DNA from: Elysia chlorotica
Lineage: Eukaryota; Mollusca; Gastropoda; Plakobranchidae
NCBI GenBank assembly: GCA_003991915.1
Contig: RQTK01001078.1
Coordinates: 100,864 to 164,863, forward strand
DNA: 64,000 nt
Direction of reading: 5' to 3'
Shown: in pieces, positions 25,890 to 39,181 of the stretch
Numbering within the stretch: the first letter of the stretch is position 1
Layout of the letters: each line of letters starts with the position of its first letter
The notes under the pieces: model-generated
Database searches by the model: none
What the model was told of the DNA's origin: nothing
Seen by the model: the letters and a program-made list of their open reading frames with translations, nothing else
Made by a program: the position numbers and the translations under genes

Positions 25890-26167
25890 AACTCACTACA
25901 TGTAACGGACAAAATAAAAACTTTAAACATTATTTTTTGGTCTGATTTTGTCTGCTGCTGGTGAGGTCGGTGTCAGTATACTGTGACCGGATGAGACAAG
26001 TTCTGGAATCCACACACTGCCTCTGTATGGCAGTAGGTAAAATTATCAGACGCTAGTCTTAAGACCCGCCCACGATGCTGACAGCGCAGGTGGTAGAGCG
26101 TTGGTTTTCCCAATCGTGAGGCCCTGGTTCGAAACTCACTACATGTAACGGACAAAATAAAAACTTT
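25890..26167. repeat. 35-bp direct repeats bounding a SINE fragment
   Basis: A 35-base stretch starting AACTCACTACATGTAACGGA occurs at 25890-25924 and again, exactly, at 26133-26167. Between them lie a sense SINE core and a tRNA-like head whose B-box runs into the second repeat. The arrangement looks like a duplication or tail-to-head nesting of SINEs. Confidence 0.85.
25937..26135 (+). mobile_element. SINE core followed by a tRNA-like head (nested SINE pieces)
   Basis: 25937-26060 resembles the family core (GGTGTCAGTATACTGTGACC, then AATTATCAGACGCTAGTCTT). It is followed by GCGCAGGTGGTAGAGCGTTG (A-box-like) and CCTGGTTCGAAACTC (B-box) at about 26085-26136. The order core then head means two insertions or a rearrangement. 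Confidence 0.65.
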
Positions 26168-26244
26168 CTGCCACACAGAGACAGGTCGGGGGTAGCAGGA
26201 CTCCTATCTCAGACGGCCACATTATAGTGGCACGGACCCAACCA
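26167..26244 (-). mobile_element. SINE core fragment, antisense
   Basis: CTGCCACACAGAGACAGG, then GGACTCCTATCTCAGACGG and GGCACGGACCCAACCAGAAG, match the reverse complement of the family core. It abuts the second 35-bp direct repeat. Confidence 0.65.
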
Positions 26245-26424
26245 GAAGCCCATCACTCTTTTTTATAATTATAGACCAATCACTGGCGGTGCACTATCTG
26301 CGTGCACTCGCATTATGAAAATGTTTCATTTTAAAACGAAGACTCTCTAAGAAAGAGCTGTCAATGTTTCATCAATGGGATAGGAAGCTGGTCTAACATA
26401 ACAGCCAGAGTAAGACAAGGCTGT

Positions 26425-26655
26425 ATTGGTTCAACTGTAGAGAGTGCAATTTATAGCCAGGAGGTCCCGGTTCGATCCACACTTTTACGCTACTGGTTGA
26501 GTTGGTGACAGTATGTGAATTGTGACCAGTTGAGACTGAAGTCTTGGTATTCTCGCTCTGTTTCCTTGTGATAGTATATTAAATTTTTAGACTTAAGTTT
26601 TGGGAGACGTCCGCAATATTGCCTAGTTGCTGACGATGGACGTTCAGAAATCAAC
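26425..26655 (+). mobile_element. Old full-length SINE copy
   Basis: The head carries AGGTCCCGGTTCGATCC (B-box). The core starts CTACTGGTTGAGTTGGTGAC, and the 3' part has GGAGACGTCCGCAATATTGC and GATGGACGTTCAGAAATC. The element is complete in layout but strongly diverged from the other copies, so it is an older insertion. Confidence 0.6.
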
Positions 26656-28868
26656 AAAGCAATATAGGGCGGTTCTCTATCTCCAGTTCTCTTTAATATA
26701 ATTACTAGACATAATTTTGATAATTGCGCTTGGTAGAAGGTCTTCATGTACTGTTACGTTCACAAAGGTAGGAGGGTAACCTGTCATCTTTTGGTGACCA
26801 CGGCATAGCTTGACTAACTTGTTAGAGAGAAAGTATGGATAAATCATTTACAGTCATAAAGGAAGATACAACAAAACTGATTACTGTCTTTTTTTTCTCT
26901 TTAATTTTCTTCTCAAAAACAAGGAATTGTAAGCAGTGAAAAGATGACAAACAGGAGTGTCCATGGTATTTATAAATTCAGTTGAAGAAACATATGTTTA
27001 TGAGTTTTAAACTTTCAATGAAATAAAAAACAAACGTTTCTCGTAAAAGAAACTTACATAAAATAATGTTCAGAAAACTATGGAAGGGAGACACTTAATT
27101 CACAACTTTTGTAAATTTCATAAATCTTAGAGAAAAGGTAAAATTGACATTATAGCCATAAATACTTTTCATGTACAGATATTTGCAACCAGATTATTCA
27201 CCTCTGGAACGAAGAAATGGCAAAATACAAGGTTCAACATCTTTTTTGGCAAGTGTGACTAGTACAGTTGCACCTTTATTTGACATTCCATGAAATAACA
27301 TAATATATGTGATTTTGATCATTTGCAAGATCATACTTTTTCAACTTCAATCCATTCGCAGCTTGTTTGCAACAATTTAAATGGATAATGAATTACATGA
27401 TTAATGAAAAAATTCAAATGCTTTCGTAAAAGTTAATTGCATTAATAACATCTTATGAATTGGTGTCTCAGAATAGTTTGTATAAAGCCATAGTTCATAA
27501 TAAACAGGTTTTATCTAAGTGGATTTCACTGTATACCATTTCGCAAGCCCGGGGATGGAAAGATGTTTTGATGATTTTATGAGTGGAATAAAAAGGCACA
27601 ATATGTTATCAAAGAGTAGTTAATGTGATGTAAACTGTTCCCTGCTTTTAACTTACATATGTGTGACTAGATACAAACAATTTCAATTTCATCAGTAAAC
27701 CTATTATTAATAGCCTACCTGGTGCATTTGCCCCTCTAAATTTGAACCTGTAAAATGTAGGTCATGTTTTTTTTTACTTTTATGTGAAAGACTTTTAATG
27801 TCAGTTCTTTCAGTGAAAACATTGGTTACAAAAATAAAATTTAATTAATCCTAAATCTAGTCATAATCACTCGATTCCTATGGTTTATGGTAAAATAATG
27901 GTAACACAAAATTTATTTGTTCAATGGGTTTCATTTTCCAATATAGTTTATACCCAAATTTTACAAATTCTGTTAATCCCAACCAGTACAAAAACAAATT
28001 AAAAAAAAACATAGGATTGTTTCCCCTTGGTGTGTAAGTATTATGCACTTAAATGCAGACATAGCTGCTATAACACTCTGATATCAATTAATCAATAAGC
28101 CTACATAGTTGTGATAAAGCATCCTTTTAGCCAAGAGATGTTTTTCTAATTTGTTAAATTATTTTTCAAACTTTCATGATAAATCTAGACCTAGCTGCAT
28201 TTTTTTAAAAATAAAATATCACATCAATAAATACTCATCCATCCAACCTGCAACAATAGCATTCTTTGGCACATCGGCTGTGCACAAACATTTTTGAATA
28301 GTTAATCTATACATTGCAATTGGAAAATACATTTGTACCGCGTGGAATGATAAAAGAATCTGTACCATTAAAAGGATCCATAAAGCAGAGAGGGTACCAC
28401 ACATGGGTGAGGGGGGGAGAGTCAGAGAAAAAAATGGAAATATCATTCGGTAAAATAGCGATTAATCAGCCTGATCACATACAGTCTGATGACAGTAATC
28501 TGAGATCGGACACAAAATAAGCATGTTCCAAAAAGATGTGTATAGATGGACAGTTGTTAAGTTAAACGGTTTAAAAGATTTGTTTTTATTTTGTAGGAAG
28601 AAACAAAATGCCATGAAATAGTGTTTAAATTAAGCATGATAATACACAGTCTACTCATAGACAATGGAGTCTTTGCGGTCAGGTTAGTTTGTTGTGAAAT
28701 GGCAGCGCCTACTATGGCTGAACAGACAAAATTTGGAGTGGAAGATCCTGTTATAATAGTTTTTTTTTAAAACAACAGAAAACACTTGGAAATTCCCATT
28801 CATTAGTCTATTATGATTATATTTTCTAGTCAATAATGACGTCATAAAAATAAACCTTCAAGACAAAC

Positions 28869-30488
28869 CTATATGCCTGTAGAGAGCAGGGGTGACTCCT
28901 TGCCACAGCTTCAGCAAGCCTTCCTCTCGCACTGAAATAACAATTTCGATGTAAATTATGACTTGGTGACTAATTCTATGTTTAAGTTCAACTTGAAGTT
29001 AACTTTAAACTCCTATGCACAATTTAGAAAATAAATGAAATATGAGAACAACATCAAAAATCAAAACCCAAGAGCTTTGAATCATTAAAAAAAAAAAAAT
29101 TTTAAATACTTAAAATATTCGCAAAATACTTTCTTATTTATCAATCTGATTCTTCAATCTTAATTCTATGTTGTGCTGACAGTAATAATATTATACATGC
29201 TCTCATAATAGCATGGTTCAAACCGATTGTTAACTGGTCTTAAGTAAATTATATTGAAAATCTTACCTATGCCAGCTGCTGTAGCAATCATACCTCTGTG
29301 AGGTACCATGGAGGAGGAGGCACTGTTACGCATATGATGAGCATGTTCCCCCTGTATCTGAAGCCTTGTCTTTGTTAAATCAAGTGGGTACGTAACTGTC
29401 AACCAACAAAGAGAGAATTTAGTAGTAACTAGAAAAAGGTATATGAAAAGCATAATGTGACAGTTCTATTCTTAGGATTACATTTTAACAAAACAATCAT
29501 TGCATCATTCATCGAACTTTTAATTGAAGCAATATTTGAGATTTTGACAAGAATAGTATATGGGCCATTTCTTATAAAAAAGTAACACCAGTGGCGTGAT
29601 CATTCTATGTGAGGCAACCAGGGTGAATCAGGCACAAGTCCCCAAAATAGGTTTTGAGCTACAGCCTTCTAAACATTAAAAAGTACTATATATATTGACC
29701 TTTTTAATTAAAAAAAATGTAATACCTCTATTTCTAGAAATGGTAGAGTAATAATTTTTTCAACCTCTTAAAATGCATTTAATGCTTTTTAACACAGTAT
29801 GAATAACTCCAAAAGTCAAATTTCCGGCTTGTGCCTGATTCACCCTGGTTGCCTTATTATGCTATACTTGCAAAAAAAAAAAAAAAAGCAAACCGTACAC
29901 AATCATTAACATATATAATTTTATGTATATATGTTTCCTTAAAATAAAATTTTAATCATTAAAACCCTAAAATAACATAATGACATTCAGTTATGAAATA
30001 ATCAAGGGATCAGTAAGAAACATCAAATCTCACTGTGATGAAATTTGCCAGGTGACAGACAACATGAAATAAATCTTTTAAAAAATGGAATTTATAGTTG
30101 AATATGGCTACAAGTTGGGAAACCATAATTTATACTCAATTTCTTTTTAACTTACTTCCAATAATGAATTAGAAACTTCATAATTAATTCAACAACATTA
30201 AAATTAAATTTATTTATGTGCTTAAATCATAACTTGTTATTGTAATACATAAAATATTCCTCACATAATTATGGCACATTTTTAATAACCCCTTTTTCGC
30301 CTATGTGAAAATTAAGACGGTATACTGAGAAAAGGAAATAATTCTGCAAGGGGTTAGTTTTTAAGCCTTGAGTAGTAATTTATTGGCTAACATATATCTC
30401 TACCTGTTTCTGCTACAACAGCAGCTGTGGCTGATAGTGCATACTTATAGGCCAAGGTTTCTTGAGTTTTTCTTGCAGATACTGACAT
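28869..30488 (-). CDS. SLC25A27: UCP4-type mitochondrial carrier, exons 1-3 (5' piece, displaced)
   Basis: Exons 30488-30404, 29395-29267 and 28931-28869 encode the N-terminal 92 residues: MSVSARKTQETLAYKYALSA, then VTYPLDLTKTRLQIQGEHAH with the first carrier signature PLDLTK, then REEGLLKLWQGVTPALYRHI. Exon 3 ends in phase 1 (ATA G). It joins exactly to exon 4 at 41403 or 38760 (TT TAT ACT), giving RHI-VYTGCRM as in UCP4. In the sequence as given, these exons lie downstream of the terminal exon, so they cannot be spliced ahead of it by ordinary cis-splicing. No exons 4-10 follow exon 3 before the GRB2-like gene. The exon 3 donor is a weak GTTTGT. The ATG is the first codon of the family-like N terminus. 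Confidence 0.85.
29612..29854. mobile_element. Foldback (MITE-like) element, 243 bp
   Basis: The ends are perfect 27-bp inverted repeats: AGGCAACCAGGGTGAATCAG onward at 29612-29638, and its complement at 29828-29854. The similarity continues imperfectly inward (AACATTAAAAAGTA against TGTTAAAAAGCATT), so most of the element can fold into one hairpin. It lies between UCP4 exons 1 and 2. No coding capacity and no clear target-site duplication are seen, so the superfamily is unassigned. Confidence 0.85.
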
Positions 30489-31271
30489 TGTAAACCACAC
30501 ACTTCGGTCAAATATTTTTAGCAGATCTAAGACTCAATTTAGAAATTGATTACTTGCTGAAAAAAAAGAACAACTGAACTTGAATGGCCAATGGATTTTG
30601 GACTTCAACGATCTGATGATAGTTATTTGCTACAGCCTGATATCGACAGCTAAAATAGAAATTTGATCTCGATCTCAAAGTTTACTATTTAAATGCATTG
30701 GTGACCTTTAAAACCTAGTGAATCTCTTGATTGAATTCATACATAAATGGTGTCTCACAAGCCCAAAACACACATATTAAATCGGGCATTTTCCTATTTT
30801 TGACGACTATTAAGATGGTTCACGGTGAACAAAAATATAACTAACCATGTTCAAATACAATTAATTTGAATTTAACTGAATTTAAACACAAAAACTACCA
30901 ATCTTAAACAGATCAAGTATCAGGTTTTGCATTGACGCTTGTTTTGGTTGTTGTGACCTCTTAGAATTGAGCGTTATCTGCCCTTTACAAAGGTCACAAT
31001 GAAGGTGTGAGCCAAAGAGATTTTGTTTTAGACTGGATTTATCTCTATTTCGTAGGCAATGCCACGCCGAACGAACGGACGTTTATCATGCGTTTAAATT
31101 TGCACCCATCAGTTAACTACAAAACGAAGATGTTGTTAAATCTGATAGATTAGAGGCAGGCTGGAATATTGAACTATGGGCTAGCTCTAAGGTCTTTGTT
31201 GGATTTGTAAAATATCGTTACATTGCATCGGATCTCAAGTGGTACAATAGAGAGAGAAGATAGACAAAGAC

Positions 31272-31354
<83 letters not shown>

Positions 31355-33386
31355 GTCCGACAAAAAGTGAGAGTAAAAAAGAGGCAGAGGAAGAGAGAGT
31401 GTGTGCATGTGTATATGCAATACATGACATAGTTTGTAACATAATTATCATGGTTATGTGCATAGTACAAGGATATTACAACTCGAAGTGAACATTAAAC
31501 CAAAAAAAAAAAAATTTACAACAAAAATCTGAAACAAATATTCATTTGCTAAATCAAGGCTAAATCTTTCAAGCTCGCAGGAATCATTAATACCTAACGT
31601 GTAGTAAGAGTTACCCTTTATTTCCATTGGCTTCTCAAAAGTAGTTACATGTAACTGCACAGTCACCTGATGTGTTTATTTAAATAATCATGCAATTATG
31701 TGGCGAAAGATGTTGATGGGTTAAATATCAGTAATCATATAGATCTTGATATTCAAGATACATGAACACTTTTAGAACTGTAATTTTAGTGCAGCAATTG
31801 TAGATTTCTGATGCAAAAGGATTTTTTATGAGATCTGAGATATGACAATTTGTAATTTAATGCATATGTTATCTTTTTGTGTTGACATTTTTACATCAAC
31901 AATGTAAAAATAGAGATGCTAAAAGCAATATATTTCATAGAGATTTTTCCGCATCAGTACACATATAACAAATTCATTTAATATTTTTTATTTTGAGCAA
32001 ATTCCTTTTTTCAATGTAATAAAGGAATAAAAAAAATATTGAATACAAAGAGAACCATAAAATTATGGTTTTCTGAATTCCGAAAGACATTATTTGATCA
32101 CAATACATATATTGTTAAAAAAAAAACAATAAAAAATTATAATATTATATACAAAACTCTGGAGAAATCCTGATACACATCATAAAAATAAGGCACATTA
32201 TCTGCCTGCACAATATAATACATAAAAACTAGAATATATATCAAAAATTAAAATGCCAGTGCCATTTTTCAAGATTAACAATTTGTAAAGAACAAGATCT
32301 GAGACCTGTGTTTGACACATGGCTCACCACAAGTATTATGATGCATCATTTTTTTTAAACATCACCCATGAACCTTTTTCATGAATACTACAACAGTTTA
32401 TGACAAGTATGCATTACTAATCTGATTTTGGGCTGGCATGCATGCTGGCTTAACAACCAATCACTGTAGAAACAATCAGTTGCACACAAAAAAAGTTTTT
32501 ATCTACATCTGTTTTAATTCGCAAAGAGTGCCTGAGAGTAAAATATAATTAAATTGATTTAATTTTAAATGAACAGCTGCAGAGATACCTACATATAACA
32601 CCTTAACGGATTATCCAATATTATTGCCAAATTGATTATACATTCAATACATGATTGTGGCAGGGGAATTCTAGAAAAATTAGTAAATTGTTGCCAAAAA
32701 CCGTTAACACGGTAGATAGGGCTGTGTCAAAGTGTGCAGTATATTTTTTCCATGTTGAATATATTTTTTTAAATTCTGACAAAAAATGTATCTTTTGTGA
32801 GGAAATCCTATTTCACAAGTTCACATAGCATAAATGTCTGTTCAGTTTGAACTCACAAAAAATATAAGTTGAAGCACCCTGCATGATAGGCAGCATTTAA
32901 GTAAAAAAATCTTTAGATTTCAATAGGATCATCATATCAGATAGTTACATGCAACATTTAAGTTCATTATTTCTGTATGAGAATATAACACACCATTCTA
33001 TCACAGTGTGAGTTATGATAAGACAAACAACCCACATTTTACATGAACCCATGATTTTGTATCATACCAATTCAAGATAAAAAATACTAACATCACTTCA
33101 AAGATTTATGATAATCTGATGGAAATTAACCATAAAGAAACCCAGGAAGAAAACGAATTGCTATAGGTTATATTCCCTGAGACAACTCTGTCAATTGATT
33201 TATTTAAATCAAAATAATGCAAAACCAACTTTCAACAGTGACACAAATGATTCTCTTTCCCATGAAGTTTATATGTGGTAACAGCAACAAGAACTTGGGA
33301 ATCTTTGGAAGGTTGAAGAATAAATAATGAGCTGTTCTTTTGTCTGCAAAGATCCATCAATTATTCAGGAAAACGTCTAACTTGTG
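30489..33386. other. Region between UCP4 exon 1 and UCP4 exon 10
   Basis: 2.9 kb holding the 5' flank of the displaced exon 1 on one side and the presumed 3' UTR of exon 10 on the other (- strand, from 33386 downward). TTTATT near 31676 or 33200 on the + strand could be poly(A) signals. A GA/GACA microsatellite lies at 31271-31354. No coding exon was recognised. If the locus is mis-ordered, the false junction could lie in this interval. Confidence 0.5.
31271..31354. repeat. GA/GACA compound microsatellite
   Basis: A GA run passes directly into about 15 GACA units. Open frames in it are low-complexity artefacts. Confidence 0.97.
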
Positions 33387-36300
33387 TTAAAAGGAGGATG
33401 TCCCTGAAAATTTTCTCACTTGCTCGTAAGACAACCAAAACACTAATGACCATGGGGCCTGTAGAGAAAAAATAAACCAAGCTTAATGTCATTCATCACA
33501 TGAAACTTGAAACAAGAGACAAGTAAAATACATTTGAGGAAATTTTTGGGCAAGTAATCTCTATTTGTTCCATGCATTACTATCAAATCGTTGAGAGGAT
33601 TGTTTGTGATGTTAACACCGATACCGTTTACCTCAGAGCTTTCTTTAATCACTTCATTCGCAAATTTACCTATCCAAGCTTTCAGAGAAATGATATCTTA
33701 AAAAAAACGCAGAAAGTTTTTGTTTTATTTGGCGAAAACTTTCTTTAAATCGTTTTTGAGATACATTTGATTTTCCACAGTGAAAGATAAGCAGCTTGTA
33801 TAAAAATATGCAGCACAGTTATATTAGAGTCCTCACCATTCTTGTCCATATGGGAATCAATCCTTTATACAGAGCTAGAAATCCCTCCTGCTTGACAGTC
33901 TTCACTAGACAGTCCACAGACCCAGAGTAGAGCAAGCCCCTAAAAGTCAAGAATTTAACTTTTTTACTTTTAAAGATGAGATTAATATCAGACACGTTAA
34001 AAATTGTTAGAACCAATAATAAAAAATGGAGAGAAAAAATGAACACTGTCAGCTTTATTTTTACTTATAAAATACCTATGAATGAAAAGCTTCACTTTTT
34101 ATTCTGATAGCATTAGTGTATACCTATATCTCAAAAATGATTGAAATCAGTCAATAGGAATGATAACATATTTCTTATCATGCCAGTTTAATTTAATTTT
34201 TAGATGCAAAGTATAAAAAAAGCAACATAAAAAGTCTTTTTTTTTTAATCCCCAAGAGATTCATTAATTTTATTTCTATACCTGGATTCATTTTATTCCA
34301 AAACAATGTAAATGAGAAGTTAAATAAGGCATGTCTGATTTACTAAGCTCCGGATAAAAAACAAAAAACAAAACAACAACAACAACAACAAACTGGTGAC
34401 TCACTGCTTTCTTTTTCTTAATTTGTTATCTATCTATTTGTAATATTTGTAGATCTCCAGGAAATCTTTCTTTTAAATAAACCAAACTAGACTTTTACCT
34501 ATTTGATCATTGGAGATCAAGATTAAAATTGGAAAATGTCCTTGTAATAGGATACAAGCAAATTATCACTTTCTGTGTAAAAGAACCCATCTCATTTTTT
34601 AAATGCAATAAACATTAAAGTATTTTTAGAAATCAAATTGGTTCATTTAAAAACTGAGATGACGATACAGTTTGAGAAAGGAAACAAATGAGTGCTGGGT
34701 CTCTCACTTCCCATCTCGCGTGGGCTGGTTCATAATCCTCGTCTTAATGACGTCGGCAGGAGTCCCCATGATGGCTGCGACTACTCCTGAGCATGCACTG
34801 GATGTGGAAAATATTTAAAAAATTCAATGTACACTTTGGTGGAAGAAAACAAAGGAAAACATCTTGTTCTTTGAAAGAGAGAAGAACTCTCCTACACAGT
34901 GAAAAGGTTATACCTACTTAACTAAAAAAGTGATAAAATGATGAGGGCACATTTTTCCTCTTACTGTACAATAAAATCCTCTTTGAGCCTTATTTTGGGA
35001 ATAACGAGAACACTTGCTTTAACGAGAGATATTGAGAAAGACAGGAAATCTCGTTACTACCGAGTTTTACTGTAGTAACATTGTCATCTTTACGAAGGAC
35101 CAGGAATTCTAAACACTGAAGCAGACAGACAGACACACAGACATATAGATAGACAGAGGGAAAGACAGAGATAAACAGAAAGATAAAATAGAGAGATGGA
35201 TAGATAGAGAGAGAGACTGAGAGAGTGACAGAAACACAAACAGAGACATTGAGATACAGATAGATTGAGACAGAGAGAGACAGACAGACAGACATTGAAA
35301 GACAAGACACACAGACAGAGTGATAGAGCGACAGTGATATAGTGTTTACATACCTTGCCAGGGTATGAGTTACATAATTATCCTTCAGGTTGGTCTTCAC
35401 TAATATCAGGTGTTTGGCAGTGTCATATGTGGCTAGATCTAAGGAAAATGAGTCATGAATTTGATGAAAGGCTTGTTTTAAAGAGAAAAAACATGAAATT
35501 TTTAATCTGAATGTACCATTGGGTTATCTTCACTCACAAATACAACACTTTCCACTAATGAACCCATACATTAAGTTCTATAGTGAAGAGAAGAAAAAAG
35601 CCTGCCAGTCAACAACAAAATGATTTGTTATTTTAAAATATTATTAAATTTTCAGGTCCCCTGAATTTCCAGAAAAAATATATATGAGGATGGGGGCACC
35701 ACAAGAGTTTGATATTGCAGACCTCCTGTTTGCCAGTTCTGAGCTACAAGAGTTAACATAAATCATCAAAATGCAATGAGCTGTATAAAGAACACCACAA
35801 GAAGATGTTGAACTAGAAGAAGGCATCTCTATCTTTTATCAAAGATTGCATTTTTTTTAAAGAAAATACTAAATCTCAGAATATAAGTAAAAAAGAAATT
35901 AGACACATATTCAAATTACTCTCAATGAAGAGATACGCAGCACTTCTTTGACAATGTGTAGAAATATCGACTTCGACTAAAGTTTAGACCCATGTTCTAG
36001 TATTAACAAAAAAGATATAGCTGAAGTTTAATAATAATAATAGCCGGTTTGTTTTAAATTTTTTATACTATTAAAATGCTTTGCAACGCCCCTTCCCCCT
36101 TTTTCCCTTTAAATTGCATGATTGTTATGAATTGTAGTGATTTGAATAATATTCATTGCTTTTCTCTACAATGATCTACAGATAGAGCTACAAAGAGTAG
36201 AATGTGCAAAAATCTATCACCTCCAAGATTGACGAGAGCTGCGCGTTGGACATTGGGCACCCAACCTCGCCACAAACCACGTACACCACTTTCTTTCACA

Positions 36301-39098
36301 ATCTGTGTGAAGGCATGGGCTGTGTTTTTAACCCTGAAATGTTTCAATAACAAAATTCAAGTACCTGATTACATAGAGATTAATTTATAAAGCCAAAGAT
36401 GTGAAAAAAGAACAAAGGAGTTTCACATAAAGAGAAACCAGAGACTGGCAGAAAGAGATAAAATAAACAAAAAGAATAATGAACTATTATTCTAGTTAAG
36501 ACTTTGCACGAGATTGATAGCAGCACGATTCCTCGCCAGCAACCGCAGAATGACAGATCCCCTTTCTTGTTCCTCAGTTCTATTTTGAATTGCTCTGCTT
36601 TTTGTTCCTCTCTAAGACAATATACATTAAACTTGTGTGTTGGTCGTCCTGCCCTGTCGTTGAAAGCCTTGAGCTTGGTCTTAAGTACTGCAAGAACCAG
36701 GTGGTGATTGGATGCTGCGTCGGCGCCCCATTTCACCCTAACATCGTGCAAGCTTCCTCTCCACTTTCTGCTGATTGTGATGTGGTATGTTGGATTTTCA
36801 GTATTGCCATCGGGGGAAATCTATGTTGTTTAATGAATTGTTTTGTGCAGATACAGAATACCTCCGATGACCAGGTCATTAAAGGAGCAAAACTCAGTGA
36901 AGAATTCACCATTCTCAGTCTGATTTCCGGGGCTTGGATTCCCATGATATGCTCCATGTTTGTGTTGTCAGTGCCTACTTTAGCGTTCATGTCTTCTAAC
37001 AAGATTCTCATGTCTCTCTTTAGGACTATGTCGATCCCCGTCTAGACATGTTCATAAAAAGTCACTTTCTCCTCCATCTCTGCTACATTTGTGGCAACAT
37101 AGCACTGGTTTATAGTGACTCTTCTGCCCTTCAAGTTAAATCTTGCAGTGAGTATCCTTGAGGATACAGGTTCACAGGACAGTAGTGCCAGTGTTGCCTC
37201 AGGTGTCATAAGCATTGCCACTCCATGTGTGTTTGATTGACCTTCTTCATTTCCAGAGTGGATTATCTCAACGAGGTCCAATATTTTCAAGCAGTACCTG
37301 TTCATTTCTTGACATACTTGTGCAGTTCTTTCGATCTCATACAGGGTTCCGATGTTCCAGGTCCCCATCCTGGTTTTGGTCTTGGTTGTCAGAAGAGTTG
37401 TCAGTACAACGGCTTCACTAAGGCTTTCACCGGTGCACGTCATGAGCACTACAGGAGAGGACTCCTCCTCAACCAAGCTGGTTTTGTGGATATTTGTTGC
37501 GGTTTCTGTAACATTATTTTTTTTTTACAATACAGAGTTGTTATCCCTATGCCCGACTCCCAACCTGGAGGGCCAGTGAGAGCTCTTAGTCTGGCCTCTA
37601 CCTTTCAACTGGACTGGCTTGGGTGACCCTACCAGGAGACGAATACCTAGCCTGCATATCTCTAGAAATCATTGAGACGCGCAAGCCTACTAACCAATGG
37701 CAAGGTGTCATTCTTTGGGAAGAAGTCAATCTAATTAGTATATCTTTCCACTCCTATCTTTCCAGTCTAAGCATTCTAGATTCAGCACTGACCAAAACAA
37801 AATTTGCTATAATGTCATAAATCCATAGAGATGTACTCTGTAACATTTTCAATTTTAATTCTACTTTGATAAACCATAAAATTCACTGTCTTGGAAATCA
37901 CTTTTGAACATTTTTCCTAGATTGATGACAACTCTCTTTCTCATTGACAGATTGTGTTCACATCATTTTTACAAGACTGGCTACTTACGAGATGTAAAGC
38001 AAATACTAAACTTTGCATGCCTTATTATGGCAGTCATCATCATTGAGAGGAACCCCAAGGGTCCTCCCCCTCTCCACTTTTTTCATGTTCTTTTCCAATG
38101 TATCATGCTAAAATTCGTATTACATAATTATGTCTTACCTCACTGGCTGACCCTCTAGTCTTCTGCGTCCCTCCATCTGTAGTCTGACTTTTACTAGATC
38201 AGCTGGGCTAGCGATGAATTGACCAGCTCCTCCAGCCATTATTCCAGATACAATAGCTTTCCTAGAGAAATAGACAAAAAAGACACAACAACAACAAGTA
38301 AACAGAAATTCAGGACCTTAATGTGGATGTTGGAATTGACATCATTAGAGAACCAAGAATTTACAAGTTTCAAACTCAACTGCAGATAACTTGAAAACAA
38401 GCCAGTATTTATGAATAGTTCACTAAATCTATAAATCTAGTTTAATTCTGAATCTATGTTTTTTTATATAAACGCTCAAAAGACTTAAATTAAATATACA
38501 CACTTAGCTTTCTAGTATAAAGTTATTCGAATTCATAAATAAAAGCCTGAAAAATGTATGTGCCACCCTATGATTATAAAATTAAATGCTACTTAAGCTA
38601 ATAATTAAGCCTATAATCACTTTAAACTATGGCTTGGATTAGTTGCCATGAAAATCAGAATGAAACAGCCCTTACCAGAGTGAGAATGTACCATCTTTAT
38701 TTTTCTTGAAAACTTTATCTCGTAAAAACTCATACATGCTCATACGACATCCAGTATAGACTGAAAAAAATAGAAACAGTCCAAGAAAATGTTAACCTTG
38801 GAACAACCTTTCCAATTTTCTATCCTCATCCCTTATAAGATTACTGTTATTAAAAACTTTAGAAAAGACAGAACTTGATAACTACCCTGATATTTTACAT
38901 CTATAGAAAGCAGATTATTATTTCCTTCTTGAAAAAAGTATGACATTCAATAAAATTAACAAATGAAGTTTACAAATAGAGAATTTAGGAAGCATTACTG
39001 TTACTTTCCTTTTCCTCAATTTTATATAGATTCAATATCATTATTATTATCATTACTACGATTGTTACATTACTATAAATACCATAATTGTTATTACT

Positions 39099-39181
<83 letters not shown>

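Larger units (their letters stand above)
24921..28868. other. Region between the GRB2-like gene and UCP4 exon 3
   Basis: About 3.9 kb holding the GRB2-like 5' flank and several degraded SINE pieces at 25.94-26.66 kb. The rest, roughly 26.8-28.8 kb, is AT-rich with no recognised exon. UCP4 exons 4-10 should follow exon 3 here on the - strand, but none are present. Confidence 0.55.

Noticed and set aside
28691-28765. ATG-led + strand stretch reading MAAPTMAEQTKFGVEDPVII
   Set aside because: It looks exon-like, but there is no good donor, no matching downstream exon and no family resemblance, so it was not annotated.
31174-31470. Cys/Leu/Ser/Val-rich frames on both strands
   Set aside because: They come from the GA/GACA microsatellite.
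34990-35400. 136-codon - strand frame rich in Ser, Leu and Cys
   Set aside because: Its 5' end overlaps true UCP4 exon 7, and the rest is the degenerate GACA tract and intron.
36590-37626. Several + strand frames of 65-151 codons around 36.6-37.8 kb, and their twins at 39.3-40.5 kb
   Set aside because: They are antisense shadows of the LINE endonuclease fragment and its leader.
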